DNA of 64,000 bases from Hedera helix. Its lineage: Eukaryota; Streptophyta; Magnoliopsida; Apiales; Araliaceae. Location of the stretch: positions 31,588,517-31,652,516 of the forward strand of contig OX359269.1 in NCBI GenBank assembly GCA_947179155.2, written 5' to 3'. The notes beneath the pieces were generated by a model. It did no database searches. It was not told the DNA's origin and worked only from the letters and a program-made list of their open reading frames with translations. Positions 22,650-34,561 of this stretch are shown one piece after another (the first letter of the stretch is position 1; each line of letters begins with the position of its first letter). A program made the translations under genes and the position numbers.

Positions 22650-24980
22650 GAACGGTCCCATGAAATCAATCCCCCATACATCGAATATTTCCACTTCCAA
22701 GATTGAATTCAATGGCATTTCTTGCCGATTTGATATGTTTCCAACCCGTTGACAACGATCACACCTCTTTCCGAATTCGTGAGCATATTTGAACATTGTT
22801 GGCCAATAGAATCCTGATTGGAGAATCTTTGCAGCCGTCCTATCACCTCCATAGTGACCTCCATACAGAGATGAATGGTAATGTTGTAAAATGCCTTCGA
22901 CTTCCTCCCTAGCCACACATCGTCTTACCATCTGGTCAGCACATTGGCGGAAAAGAAAAGGTTCGTCCCAAAAGTATTGCTTGACATCATATAGGAACCT
23001 CTTTTTCTGCTGATAACTCAGGTCATATGGAAGTACACCACTGACGATGTAATTGACGTAATCCGCATACCAAGGAGCTTCCTTTGCTATATAGAATAAT
23101 TGCTCATCAGGAAAGGACTCATTTATCAATACTTGATCTCTTTGGTCTTGCTGCTCTACTATTGGTTTGGCATCCTCCTCAAGCAGGATTTTGTGCATAC
23201 ATAGTGATGGGCTAATTCCCTTGATGTCTGCTATGGTCCATCCAATGGCAGTTTTGAATTCCCGCAATACCCTTAGCAACTTTATCTCTTGTAACTCATC
23301 AAGTGAAGCGGAAATAATTACCGGCAGTGTAGAAGAATTCCCCAAATAAGAATACCTCAAATGGGTTGGCAACTGTTTCAACTCCAAAACTGGTGGTTCT
23401 TCTATAGATGTCTTGTCATGGGTCTTTGCTTTCTCAGAATGACTTAAAGGCTCAAATTTCCTGCCAGTCTGTAAGCACGGTGTATATGCATTCAACAGCT
23501 GCACACACTCAAATGGGGCTGGAAAATCTGCAGCTATAGGATTAACTAATGTCATTACAAGTGGATCCACATTACAATTCACCTCAGAAACTTCGTGCAC
23601 CGCTACTTCTAACCAATCAATTTTGAAACATTCTTCTGCTTCCTTTGGGAATTTCATAGCTTTGAAAACATTAAAAGTTACCTCTTGATCATGTACCCTC
23701 ATAGTCAGCTCCCCTTTTTGCACATCTATCAAAGTTCTACCCGTAGCCAAAAATGGACGCCCAAGTATAATCGGAATTTCCTTGTCCTCTTCGAAGTCCA
23801 ATACTATGAAGTCTGCCGGAAAGATGAATTTCTCTACTTTCACCAATATGTCCTCCACTATTCCTCTTGGATGTGTCAATGACCTGTCTGCCAACTGTAA
23901 AGTCACATTGGTTGGTTTCACTTCTTTCAGGCCTAACTGCTGATATATAGAGAGTGGCATCAGATTAATACTGGCCCCTAGATCACACAAAGCTTTCCCA
24001 AAGAACTTGTCGCCAATTGTGCATGGTATTGTGAAACTGCCTGGATCTCTTAGTTTGGGCGGCAATTTATTCTGCAGAATGGCACTACATTCCTCTGTCA
24101 GTGCGACTGTTTCAAAATCTTCCATCTTTCTCTTTCTTGACAAGATATCCTTCATGAATTTCACATAGTTTGGCATTTGTTCTAGAGCTTCCGCAAAAGG
24201 TATGTTGATTTGAAGTTTCTTGAATACCTCTAGAAACTTTGAAAATTGTTTGTCTGCTTTTGCCTTTTTGAGTCGCTGAGGGAATGGTACTGGTGGAACA
24301 TAGGGATTCAGCTTGACTCCTTCGGGGTTTTCCACGGGTTTCTCCGTTTTCTCAGATAAGTCTGCATCCTTACTTGCTTCGACATCTTGTGGTTGCTTTG
24401 AGTTCTCCTTAACTGTTTCTGATAATTCTGTCCCACTTCTCAATGTAATTGCCTTACAGTGTGCGTTACCCTCTCCTTTTGGGTTCTTCTCAGTATCACT
24501 TGGTAAAGAACCTTGAGGTCGGTTGTTTATAGCACTATGGATCTGACCGAGTTGAGTTTCCAGGTTCCTTATTGCAGCTGCTTGATTTTTTGAATTTACG
24601 TCAAATTGATTTAATTGATTTGACAATTTCGCTAGTACTTCTTCCATTTGTGATAGCTTATCAGGCTGATGCTGTTGCTGTTGTGGGTATTGATGTCTTG
24701 GAGCTTGATTTTGAGTTTGCATCTGATTATTGCTCAACGCAAAATTCGGATGGTTCCTCCATCCAGGATTGTAATTATTTGCATTATTCCCATATTGCGG
24801 CTGTCTGTTTTGATTTCCAATAAACTGCGCAGACTCTGAATTAATAGCACAATGTTCTGTTGAGTGATCTCCTGCACAAATCTCACAAACTGTCTCCAAC
24901 TGATTTTTCTGCGTTCCCATAGCGTCTATTTTCTTTGACATGGCAGAAAGTTGTGCCGAGAAGGCTGTCATGGCATCCAC
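22647..24980 (-). pseudogene. Athila-1 nucleocapsid-protease fused in frame to integrase; RT and RNase H absent
   Basis: 777 codons. Knuckle CEICAGDHSTEHC lies near the start, a Gln/Asn-rich linker follows, then the protease with ALCDLGASINLMPLS and IPIILGRPFLATG. The pre-RT segment GISPSLCMHKILLEEDAKPI is joined at about 23145-23160 directly to DQVLINESFPDEQLF, which in Athila elements comes after RNase H. The integrase zinc segment (H...H...CDRCQRVGN) follows. About 1.4 kb of usual coding sequence is missing, yet the frame stays open. Confidence 0.92.
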
Positions 24981-25004
24981 CTCATAAATACCTGCTGCTC
25001 TTGG

Positions 25005-25781
25005 TTAATGAGTTCTAGCTGTAGGCCATTGATAGTTGTTCGCTGCCATATTCTCAAGCAGGTTGTACGCTTCTTCAATATTCTTTCCCATCAATGCTCC
25101 ACCAGCTGCTGCATCTATGCTTGTCCTAATCTGACTGAATAGACCATTGTAGAAGGTTTGAACTTGCAACCACTTAGGAATTCCATGATGTGGACATCTC
25201 CGTAGCAAATCTTTGAACCGCTCCCAAGCTTCATACAGTGATTCCGAATCGTGCTGAACGAAAGAAGTGATATCGTTCCGCATCTTTGCCGTCTTTGCTG
25301 GTGGAAAGAATTTGGCAAGAAATTTTTGTGCCAAATCATTCCACGTTGTAATGGATCCTGCCGGCAAGGAATGTAACCAGCTCTTGGCTTTGTCTCTCAG
25401 TGTGAATGGAAATAGCCTCAGTCTAATAGCATCCTCCGTCACCCCATTGTACTTAAATGTGTCGCATATCTCCAAGAAGCCGACAATGTGGTCGTTAGGG
25501 TCATCATTCGGCAAACCCCCAAACTGCACCGAATTTTGGATCATCTGAATAGTGCCGGGTTTGATCTCAAAATTTGCTGCTGTGATGGCGGGCCTTGTGA
25601 TGCTAGACTGAATTTCCGTCACTTGTGGCATAGCATACTCCCGCAGTGTTTTCTGATCTTCCTCAGCCATTCTTTCTTGATTTTCTAGAGTCGTCCGAAT
25701 ATAAGTACGAATTCTACGGAACCTTCGTTCTATGTCGTCTTCGTAAGGCTCTAGTTCCGGACCTTTAGATCTCGTGTGCAT
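25005..25781 (-). pseudogene. gag: Athila-1 gag capsid
   Basis: I start at MHTRSKGPELEP (25781); an open extension to 25868 looks like leader. The capsid signature is strong: QFGGLPNDDPNDHIVGFLE, RLRLFPFTLRDKAKSWLHSL, then ESLYEAWERFKDLLRRCPHH. The stop at 25005-25007 lies in the same frame as the next ORF (24980), so gag and the protease region were one frame broken by a nonsense codon. Confidence 0.9.
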
Positions 25782-25935
25782 ACACAAAATACTAAAAGCA
25801 ACTTCTTCCAGAAAGCACAAGAAAACTCTACCTGATGAAAGCCAGAAAAGAACAACGGTAAAACACAAGATTAAAACTTTTAAATTAAAATTAAACTAAT
25901 AAAACTTAATAATAAACTAATTATTAGAACCGTTC

Positions 25936-25952
25936 CCCGGCAACGGCGCCAA
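25936..25952 (-). other. Athila-1 primer binding site (tRNA-Asp)
   Basis: Minus-strand TGGCGCCGTTGCCGGGG is complementary to the 3' end of plant tRNA-Asp including CCA. It lies six bases inside the 5' LTR, whose edge is at 25959. Confidence 0.95.
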
Positions 25953-25958
25953 AAACTT

Positions 25959-27222
25959 GTTGTCTGATTTAGATATATGGAATTCACACGCAAGTATACG
26001 CGGTCAATCAAGTAATATAGTAAAAATAAGGTTGTCGAACCCACGAGGAACAATTACTAACAATTATGCTAACTATTAATTTTATATTAATTCAATTCTA
26101 ATTAAACTTTAGCAAACTTGAAATATGAACTACTTAAAACTGAAATTGGATTTAAACTAACTAATTAACTAATGAGAATGATTTATCAGATAATAAAAGG
26201 CTTTAAGATTACAATTTTCCCGTTGAATCACAATAATATCTTTATCTTAATTCCAATTACTTAATCATATGGATTGTTAACTGAGATCACTTATCTATTC
26301 ACTAATCTCCATCGATAACTAATAAAAAGATCCACTCCAACTTATAATGCTATAATTCTATGCAAAATTCATTAAAGCAGACTCATTAAGATCAAACACT
26401 CAATATGTTACGTGTGGTCTATAGGTATTTGCATCCTATATACTATCATGATACTCTTCCTAAGAAAAATAACAAAGTCACACGTTATTATATCCAGATC
26501 TATTCCTAGATTTCCTTCATCAATTCCATCTAAGAAATCAAATAACTGTTGATCAGACAATTATAAATTAATACGAGATATAACAACCAATCCAACAATT
26601 GATCAAATAATTGAAACTAAAATAATTTAATTAAAGTTCAACCAACGGTTCCATTGTAATCCTAAAGAAGAATTTAGTTACACATCGTCATGGAAACCAA
26701 AATCAAACTAAACTCAAAATTCATCAAAATTCAGAAGATAAAAGAAAAGGAAATAGAGAAAACTCTATTGAAGTCTCTCTTGCTTCTTCTCCTTCACTGC
26801 TGCGTTTTCCTTCAGAAATCTGTCAATCTTCTAACTCCAAAAACCGTCACCCCCCATAATCCTTGCTATCCTTTTCTAATTACATCCTTCGTGGCTAACT
26901 GAAGTCCTAGAATCCCACTTTAATTCAACTGCAACACTTAGCTTCCAACACAGGTTCGAACTGCTTCACGCGTTTTGGACAACTGGAATTGCCGACCTGC
27001 GCCCCGGCGCCATATTCAAGCCTTGTCACTGCGCCCCGGCGCCAAGCACTGATCAAAATTACCGAATTGCCCTTAACAGCTTGTTTTTCCCGTTTTGACC
27101 TCTCGAAGCCGTTTTCTGCAAATTAAACAATAAAACCAGTAAAATAAAACTAAAAGTACTTAAAGATAGCAAGTAATTAAGCCTAATAATACCTAAATCG
27201 TAAGTATAACACCCACTCATCA
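25959..27222 (-). repeat. 5' LTR of Athila-1
   Basis: 1264 bp, partner of 17014-18278. GC phrases at 26999-27013 and 27030-27044 match those of the other LTR exactly. Confidence 0.95.
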
Positions 27223-28029
27223 AGCTGCAAAATATTTTATGACATAACAAGTATGAGCAACTAGCTTACTCAGCAATTTAAATGAATAACCAGAATTATG
27301 TCATAAATGAATAGGAATATCAACTGAATGATTTAATAAAAAGAGTTCAACAATGAACAATATAATCAATGCACAACATAAAGAAGTGGCAATTGATTAT
27401 TTTACTGTTGAGTGGTCAAATAGACCATGAACTACTATTGAGGAAATCAGTCACCTGATTGACCCTCTTAGGTTACTTTATCAGAATTATACTTGAGGGG
27501 TTCAGCCTCTCGTACCACATGTATATGCATAACATTTATTCTATTTGTATCGTTTGTTCGATACTTAGGTTATTCCCCATTATGGGTTGTTCTTCTCAGT
27601 CTAAAAATCTGTACCACTATGGTTTGGATAGCTTTCAAAATAAATTTCACATAGGTCTAGCCGAACAATGACTTAGACTTCTTCTTTAATCAATTCATAA
27701 TTTAATAATGGAATATGAATTTAAATAATATATACGATTTTCAATAATATTATTGTGGAATAACTTGCGATATAGTATAAGCTCAAGATTTAAGAATTAG
27801 CACAATAATATTTAGTAAAGTTAGGAAGCTTACTCAATACAAATTTGAATAAGGTTAAAGAACTTGTCTGTCCATTGACTTACGGCTAATTCGCTTAATT
27901 TAAACTCCTCTTGATGACCTAACATTAATAACGTTGGCCTATCAATTAGTACAACATATAATCGTGCACTTTAAACACTTACCTATGTTAAATAATTAAT
28001 CACATAACACATATAATTTTATATACTAT

Positions 28030-28900
28030 CATTAATTGTATAAGACACTTAATTGATCTTATGTTAATGATTTAATTAATCAATATTATTTTTCTTAAGT
28101 ATTAAACACTTATTAAACTCTTAAACAATTTATTATCATTGTTTAATTAATTATTTTTATTTTATTAACTCTATCTTCATTTAATTACTATTTAATATTA
28201 GTTAAAGAGTAATTAATTAATTATCTTTAGTCATTATTTAACAATAGATAATAACTAATTATGCTTATTTATTATTTAAAATTAATTAAATAATAAATAA
28301 TTCAAGTATTAATCTTAATTTCCTTATTATTTAATATTAATTAACTTATTAATTAGCCTAATTTATTATTATTTAATAATAAATAATTAGTTTATTAACT
28401 TTAATCGTCATTAATTATTATTTAATGTTAAATAATAATTAATTAATTAATTATACTTACTTATTATTTAATCTTAATTAAATAAAAAATAATTAATCCT
28501 TCTTTAATTATTATTTAAGGTTAATTAAATAATAATTAATTTCTTAATTATCTATATTTATTATTTAAATAATAAATAATTAATTTAAAAAATTTATCTC
28601 TCTTTAATTATTATTTAATATTAATTAAATAATAATTAGTTAATTACTTATCTTTATTTACTATTTAATTATCAATTAAATAATAAATAAATAATTTATT
28701 TACTTTATCTTTCTGATATTATTATTAAATACTTAAATCACCTATTTAATAGTTAATAATAATTTGTTAGTAATTTTATCTAATTACTAACTAATTAATA
28801 GCTAATTAGTGTACTATTTACACCTTAAATACTATTAAAAATAATTAATTTCTTAATTAATCTTACTTATTATTTAATATTATTTAAAGAATAAGTAATT
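28030..28900. repeat. AT-rich palindromic minisatellite in the G2 LTR
   Basis: Many imperfect units of the form ATTATTTAATATTAATTAAA followed by TAATAAATAATTA, each self-complementary, separated by TTTATTAACTTTA-like spacers. Similar arrays lie in both G1 LTRs. Confidence 0.8.
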
Positions 28901-31229
28901 ATCAGTTTTATGATTTTTTAGAAATTATAAATATTAATTTATCATTTTTCCTTTAGTTAGTAAGGTTTAATCATATTTTAATTATGAAAATTACCAAATG
29001 ACCTGCTAAAAATACAAAAACATTTTTATAAAATAGTACACGTAAAACCAAAAAACTTCTGTCAAGGACCCATCACCGGAACCGATCTTAATCCCGGTGA
29101 ACCGGTCACCGGAAAGTTCCAGCTGATTCACAAAAAAAAATGTGCCCTTTTTCTAAATTTTGTTCAGCTTTGGGGTCTTGGGGAAAAACCTTAATAACTT
29201 GAGTTCTATAACTTCGATGGAACTCTACTAGGTATCAATGGAATTGTGACTTCCCGAGCTACAATTTTTGGGCTCAAACACCATTTTTGGATAAGTTTTG
29301 ATTTCGAAAATTTGGCTTAAAGTGGACTATTCATGCAAGATCTTGGACAGTGAGGTGTGTTTGGACCAACATGCATAACTTGATCATTTTAACACATTTT
29401 TGGGTGATTCCAAGGGTATTTTGTTCTTAACTTATCTATATATTCCCAAAAAATATTATATCACAAAAATAATTTGTAGATTTCAAAATGTGCAATTTAT
29501 TCGTACAACTTATGTTTTGTTCGTCCGTAAAAATATTTTCAAGCATTTTGCTAAATTTTTCTACATAAACTCATACCACTACACATTTAAACTACATGAC
29601 ATCCTATATAAACATGTCTAGCATGATTCTAAGCACACAGAGCTCAAAGATAATATTTCTACCATAAAATTTAAAAGAAAACTAAGATTAGGGTTTTTAA
29701 GGAATTTTTTTAATACCTTTTTGACTTGTGAGCTACTTTTCTCTTCTTTCCAAAGTAGATGATGGATTTAGATGACATCCAAGAACACCCCTTGCAGTAG
29801 TCTAGCGTGACTCAGTAATGACTCGCTAAAGAAATTCATTAACTCACTTTCTTTTTGGTTAACACACCGAGTAAACTCACTCCTTATTAACTCACAATAA
29901 AATAGCTCTCTAGCAACTTAGCAAACTTTTTCCCAAGTGAGCTAATGTTCATATTTATAGTAGTAGAAATATATTCATATAACCTATATATGTATACATT
30001 GGACTCCAAGCTTTTCCCAAAAATACTAGCAAATACGTTGAGTGTTCCACATACTAACCTAAATAAATCAATAAATAAAATCTTTTTGAATTCCATAGTA
30101 CTCCTACCCATTCCACCAGCCAAGCCTCTATAATTGCTCCATTTTGGATTTATTTTTAATGCACAAATTGGTAAATTCATGCCTTCTAAAAGCTTTGACA
30201 ATTGGACCAAAAATTGGGCTTGTAATTTAATTCATTTGGACCATTATGATCATAATAATCCAACAACATTGGTCTACTAAAATAATTCACCTCCTTCTTA
30301 ATAAATTGGGCTAGCTTAATTAAATAGCAACCCATAAAGCAAATTACACAAGTTTCTCACTTAATTAATTGTTTGGGCTTGTTTAAATAATTATAGGAAC
30401 ACTTTAATAATCAAATTTAATTTAATTTACATAATCCAATTAGACTTGTCATATTCATTATTAATTGAATATTTAATTAGGGTTCAATAACACATTAATC
30501 CCTTGATATTAAAAATATAACATTAGGTTAGTTCGACAATTAATAATCCTTTATCGGACTTTCTTTAATTAAATTAATTTAATAGTCAAATATAAATCAA
30601 ACCATCTTGTTAGGGTTTAAATTAATTCACAACATAACGTCATTAATTAGAAATTAAATTTCCAATTTTATTTATAATGTAACTCAAAATTCTTGGTCCT
30701 TACAGGGATCATGATTTACAAAATAGAATAGTAATAACAACTACTCCTAAAGCTTGCCCTTGTCCTTCTTAGAATGCTCAGGTTTAACTGCTATTAATTC
30801 ATGATATAGCAAGAGTGAGCAACTACTTTGCTCAATAAGTTTAAAATAAATAATAAAGGTATATAATGAATGATTAAGAATGACAATTGAATAAATCAAC
30901 GATTTAAAATAACTGAACAATATAATCAAAGTTTCAAAGAAAAATGAATATTGATTACTTACTGTTGAGTGGTCTAATGGACCACGAATATTTCCAAGGA
31001 ATCAATCATTTGACTGACCCTTTTATATTTTAACCTGTTAGTTTGTACTTGAGGGGATCAACCTCTTGTACACCATGTGTATGCATAACATTAAACTCTG
31101 ACGCATCGAATAATCTACACTTATATTTCCCTTATCAAAGGTTGCTCTCTCAGTCCAAGAATCCGTACCAACTACTGGTTTGGATATCTTTTTAAAAATA
31201 TTAACATATGTAATATTAACTTAAGTATG

Positions 31230-32030
31230 CTTTAAACATCTTTATATAATTATTTAAATTCTTAAATAATTTATTATAATTATTTTATTACCTCATTTAT
31301 TATTAAACATTATTTAAATAGTAAATGATAACAAACCTTAATTATTGATGAACAATAATTAATTATTTAAAGTCTATTAAGTATTTTGTTAACTATATAC
31401 CCCTTTAATTACTATTTAATCTTTAATTAAATAATAATTAATTAATTAATCATCCTTATATATTATTTAATATTTATTAAATAATAAATAATTAGTTTAT
31501 CAACATTAACCATATTTAATTATTATTTAATGTCAATTAAATAATAATTAATTATCTTTACTTTTTATTTAATGTTAGTTAAATAATAAATAATTAGATT
31601 ATTAACTTTCTTCTTCTTAAATTATTATTTAATATCAATTAATAATAATTTATTAATTATTATCTTTATTTATTATTTAATATGAATTAAATAATAAATA
31701 ATTATTTTATTAACTTTATTCAACATTTAAATATCAATTGATGAACTTAATTGCTTTATTTATTATTTAATATTAATTAAATAATAAATAAATAATTTAA
31801 TTATTTTTAATTCATAATAATTATTCTTAATTTCCTCTATTTATTATTTAATAACAATTAGATAATAAATAGTTAATTACTTTTAATCCCCTTTATTTAT
31901 TATTTAATAACCATTAAACAATAAATAAATAAATAATTTTAATTATTATTTTATTTAAATAATAATTAATTATCTTAAATATTATTAGTTTATTTTATTA
32001 ATAAATATTTAATTTATTTGAGTCCCATAT
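31230..32030. repeat. AT-rich palindromic minisatellite in the G1 left LTR
   Basis: Same type of self-complementary units as 28030-28900 (TTATTTAAT...ATTAAATAATAA), matching 43990-44770 in the right LTR with changes in unit number. Confidence 0.8.
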
Positions 32031-33275
32031 TAATTTTATTAATATTTCAACATTATACGACCCATTTAATTAATTAAAACCAACCCAAACTCGACCCGAA
32101 CCTACCCACGGACCATGAAGGGCGCCTAGGCGCCCAAAGGGGCGGAAAAGATGCGTAGGGGCTTGACCCCATAGTTTTTATGCAGAATGCAGTTTGATTT
32201 TTATTTTATTTTTTGATTTTTATCTCCTTTGCACAAACTTGAATAACATAAAATCTACAAATCCAAATGACTTTGGACTTGTTGGATTCATATCTTCTTG
32301 AAATACAATATTCCAACATTGAAACACATTTTTGGACATGTTTAGGTCACGAACAACATGCATAAAGTGGACTATTGTGTGTTAGGGTTTGACAGTGAAC
32401 CACTTTGGTTTCAAAAAGCATAACTCACTTATTTCAAAACCTTTTGACATGATTTCAACTAGGTTTTACTCTTAACTTATATACCTAGCATATGAAAAAA
32501 AAAAAATCACACATACAACATGTAGGTTCCAAAATATAGAGCTTCAAATCACACGTTCGATTAGGGTTCTGTCGGTAAAAATCGTTTTCATGTTTTTTGC
32601 TAAACTTTTCAACACAAATGCATATAAATACATATTTTAAACCCATTGAACCCTAGATTTACAAATATATCATGGATATAAGCATTTAGAGCTTTGAATA
32701 TGATTTTCTATCATGAAAATCATATATGACACAAAGAGAAGCACAAAACTAGGGTTTTTAGGGTATGTTATACTTTTGGCTCTTGATGGCTCTCTTTCTC
32801 TCCTTTAAAAAGTATGTAATGGTGCTAGATGACAAACAAGAACTCCCTTAAGTTGCCTTGCATTACCCCTTAACCTCACTTGGTGTTTTCTTTATCTAAA
32901 ACCTCAAGAACACTAAGTGTTCTTCTCTTTTCTCTCTAACTTGCTCTCTCTTTTGCTCTCTCAAATGAACTAACTCTATCAAGCATGGGAAAAGGCTTTT
33001 ATTTATAGGAGATAGCTAAGTCCACTTAGGCTTCATTAATCCACCAACATTGGTTGATTAAGGCTAATAAATAAGCAAACATAGATCCACATTTTAGGGA
33101 GATTTGATGGGGCTTGGGAGGAGTTTGAGGGATTATATTCTCTACGGTTTTTGAGCCTTGAACCCTCCTTGAGCCTCCCTCCAAATGGTCAGTCACCTCC
33201 CTCCCTTTTCCATCAACTTTTTGATTTAATTCCGATATTGATATATTGCTTAATTATACATACACACACTTACAA

Positions 33276-33293
33276 CCCCCCCCCCCCCCCCCC

Positions 33294-33363
<70 letters not shown>
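33276..33363. repeat. C20 run followed by an AT microsatellite
   Basis: Twenty C residues (33276-33295) are followed directly by about 34 AT units. The right LTR of G1 lacks this tract at the corresponding place. Confidence 0.9.
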
Positions 33364-33365
<2 letters not shown>

Positions 33366-33893
33366 CAAGTCCAATGCTAGCATAGATAATCATTTGGGCT
33401 ACTAAATAATTAAATCATTGGACCACTTTTATGGATTTTCATATTCACAATTGTTGGGCCAATTAAATTGGTTACATTACTAAATACAGGTCCCTTAGCA
33501 ATTTAAATTAAATTGGGCTTGTTTAATAAATAAATTGGACCAGTCCACTATTAATTATTTAACTAGTTGGACTATTAATTTACATTAATAACATTTACAC
33601 ATAAACATTAATTAACAATCACATTAATTAATTTACATAATTCAATTAAACTTGCTAGAATCAAGTTAATTTTATTATTACATAACTTACAAATCCTATC
33701 AATGATTTGATATTAAATTACCTAGGAAGGTCCATTAATTTAATTAATCCATTAAGTGGTCTTTCCTTTAATTAACTGTCACATAATTAATTAGATTAAG
33801 CTATCATTCAATGATTTAATGTAATCACATAAAAATTTAATTAATCAAAAATTAATTTCATTTATATGGGTTAAAATATTTGCGGTCATTACA

Positions 33894-34556
33894 TTATCCC
33901 CTCTTATAAGAATTTCGTCCCCGAAATTTCAACATAAGGTCAATCAAAAAGATGTAGGTAATTCCTCCTCATCTTTTCTTCCAATTCTCACGTAACTTCT
34001 TCAATTGCGTGGTTTCTCCAAAGAACCTTGACAAAAAATATAACCTTATTTCTTAGTGTCTGCTCCTTCCTATCTAGTATCTAGACAACTGCCCTAAGCA
34101 TATCTTCCAGTGTTTGAATCGTATGTTCACTCTAGCCATCAGTTTGAGGATGATACGTCATACTCAACCTCAACTACGTTCCCAATCTTTCCTATAAGCT
34201 TCTCCAAAATTTTGACGTGAAGCGCAGATCTTTGTCAGACACAATAGATATCAACACTCCATGTCGTGACACTGTCGCCTTTATATATAACTTTGCCAAT
34301 TGCACTAGATTGTACCTTATCTTAATTGGTAGAAAATGTGCAGATTTGGTCAAATGATCCACGATCACCCAGACTACATCGTAACCCTTCTACGTTGGTG
34401 GAAGCCCGATCACAAAATCCATCGTGATGTGCTCCCATTTCCACTCCATAATTTCCAACGATTGTAGCAGACCACTCGATTTCTGATGCTCTACTTTAAC
34501 CCTATGACATGTCAAACATCGCCCCACACATTCTACGACTTAACTTTTCATGTTCG
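33894..34556 (-). pseudogene. G1 integrase core joined to chromodomain end
   Basis: Minus strand. CVGRCLTCHRVKVEHQ gives the zinc cysteines, then EWKWEHITMDFVIGLPPT (first Asp), SIVSDKDLRFTS (second Asp) and SEHTIQTLEDMLRAVV (Glu), all retained but with several stops. At about 34075-34090 the frame passes directly into ILDRKEQTLRNKV and VLWRNHAIEEVT, the end of a Tekay/Del chromodomain, skipping the usual integrase C-terminal segment. The polypurine tract AGAGGGGATAA follows at the LTR edge. Confidence 0.8.
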
Positions 34557-34561
34557 GCCAC

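Larger units (their letters stand above)
17014..27222 (-). mobile_element. Athila-1: young Athila-type element, 10.2 kb, RT deleted
   Basis: TSD AGCTG at 17009-17013 and 27223-27227 flanks LTRs 17014-18278 and 25959-27222. By eye the LTRs differ at only about 13-15 positions in 1265, so this is a recent insertion. Primer site: tRNA-Asp. Minus-strand order: gag, nucleocapsid, protease, integrase, spacer, env-like ORF, polypurine tract. The RT and RNase H domains are missing. It is inserted in the G2 LTR. Confidence 0.95.
16692..30704 (-). mobile_element. G2: long solo LTR, itself split by Athila-1
   Basis: The LTR begins TGTGGCAACCCCAAATTCAG at 16692 and ends GGTCCTTACA at 30704, with 5-bp duplications GGGAT at 16687-16691 and 30705-30709. 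The homologous site in the right G1 LTR (about 42973) has GGGAT once, confirming insertion. Without Athila-1 it is about 3.8 kb. Its start is similar to the G1 LTR, so the families are related. No internal region remains, so recombination between two LTRs probably left this solo copy. Confidence 0.88.
30710..33893 (-). repeat. G1 left LTR, main part
   Basis: It continues 16490-16691 after the G2 insertion and matches 42978 onward in the right LTR. The minus-strand start TGTAATGACCGCAAATATTT is at 33893. It contains the AT minisatellite (31230-32030), the perfect palindrome GGGCGCCTAGGCGCCC at 32120-32135, a C20 run at 33276-33295 and (AT)n at 33297-33363. Confidence 0.85.

Noticed and set aside
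30705..33893. First taken as a truncated LTR start of G1
   Set aside because: The missing first 200 bp lie at 16490-16691; the G2 solo LTR with GGGAT duplication separates the two parts.
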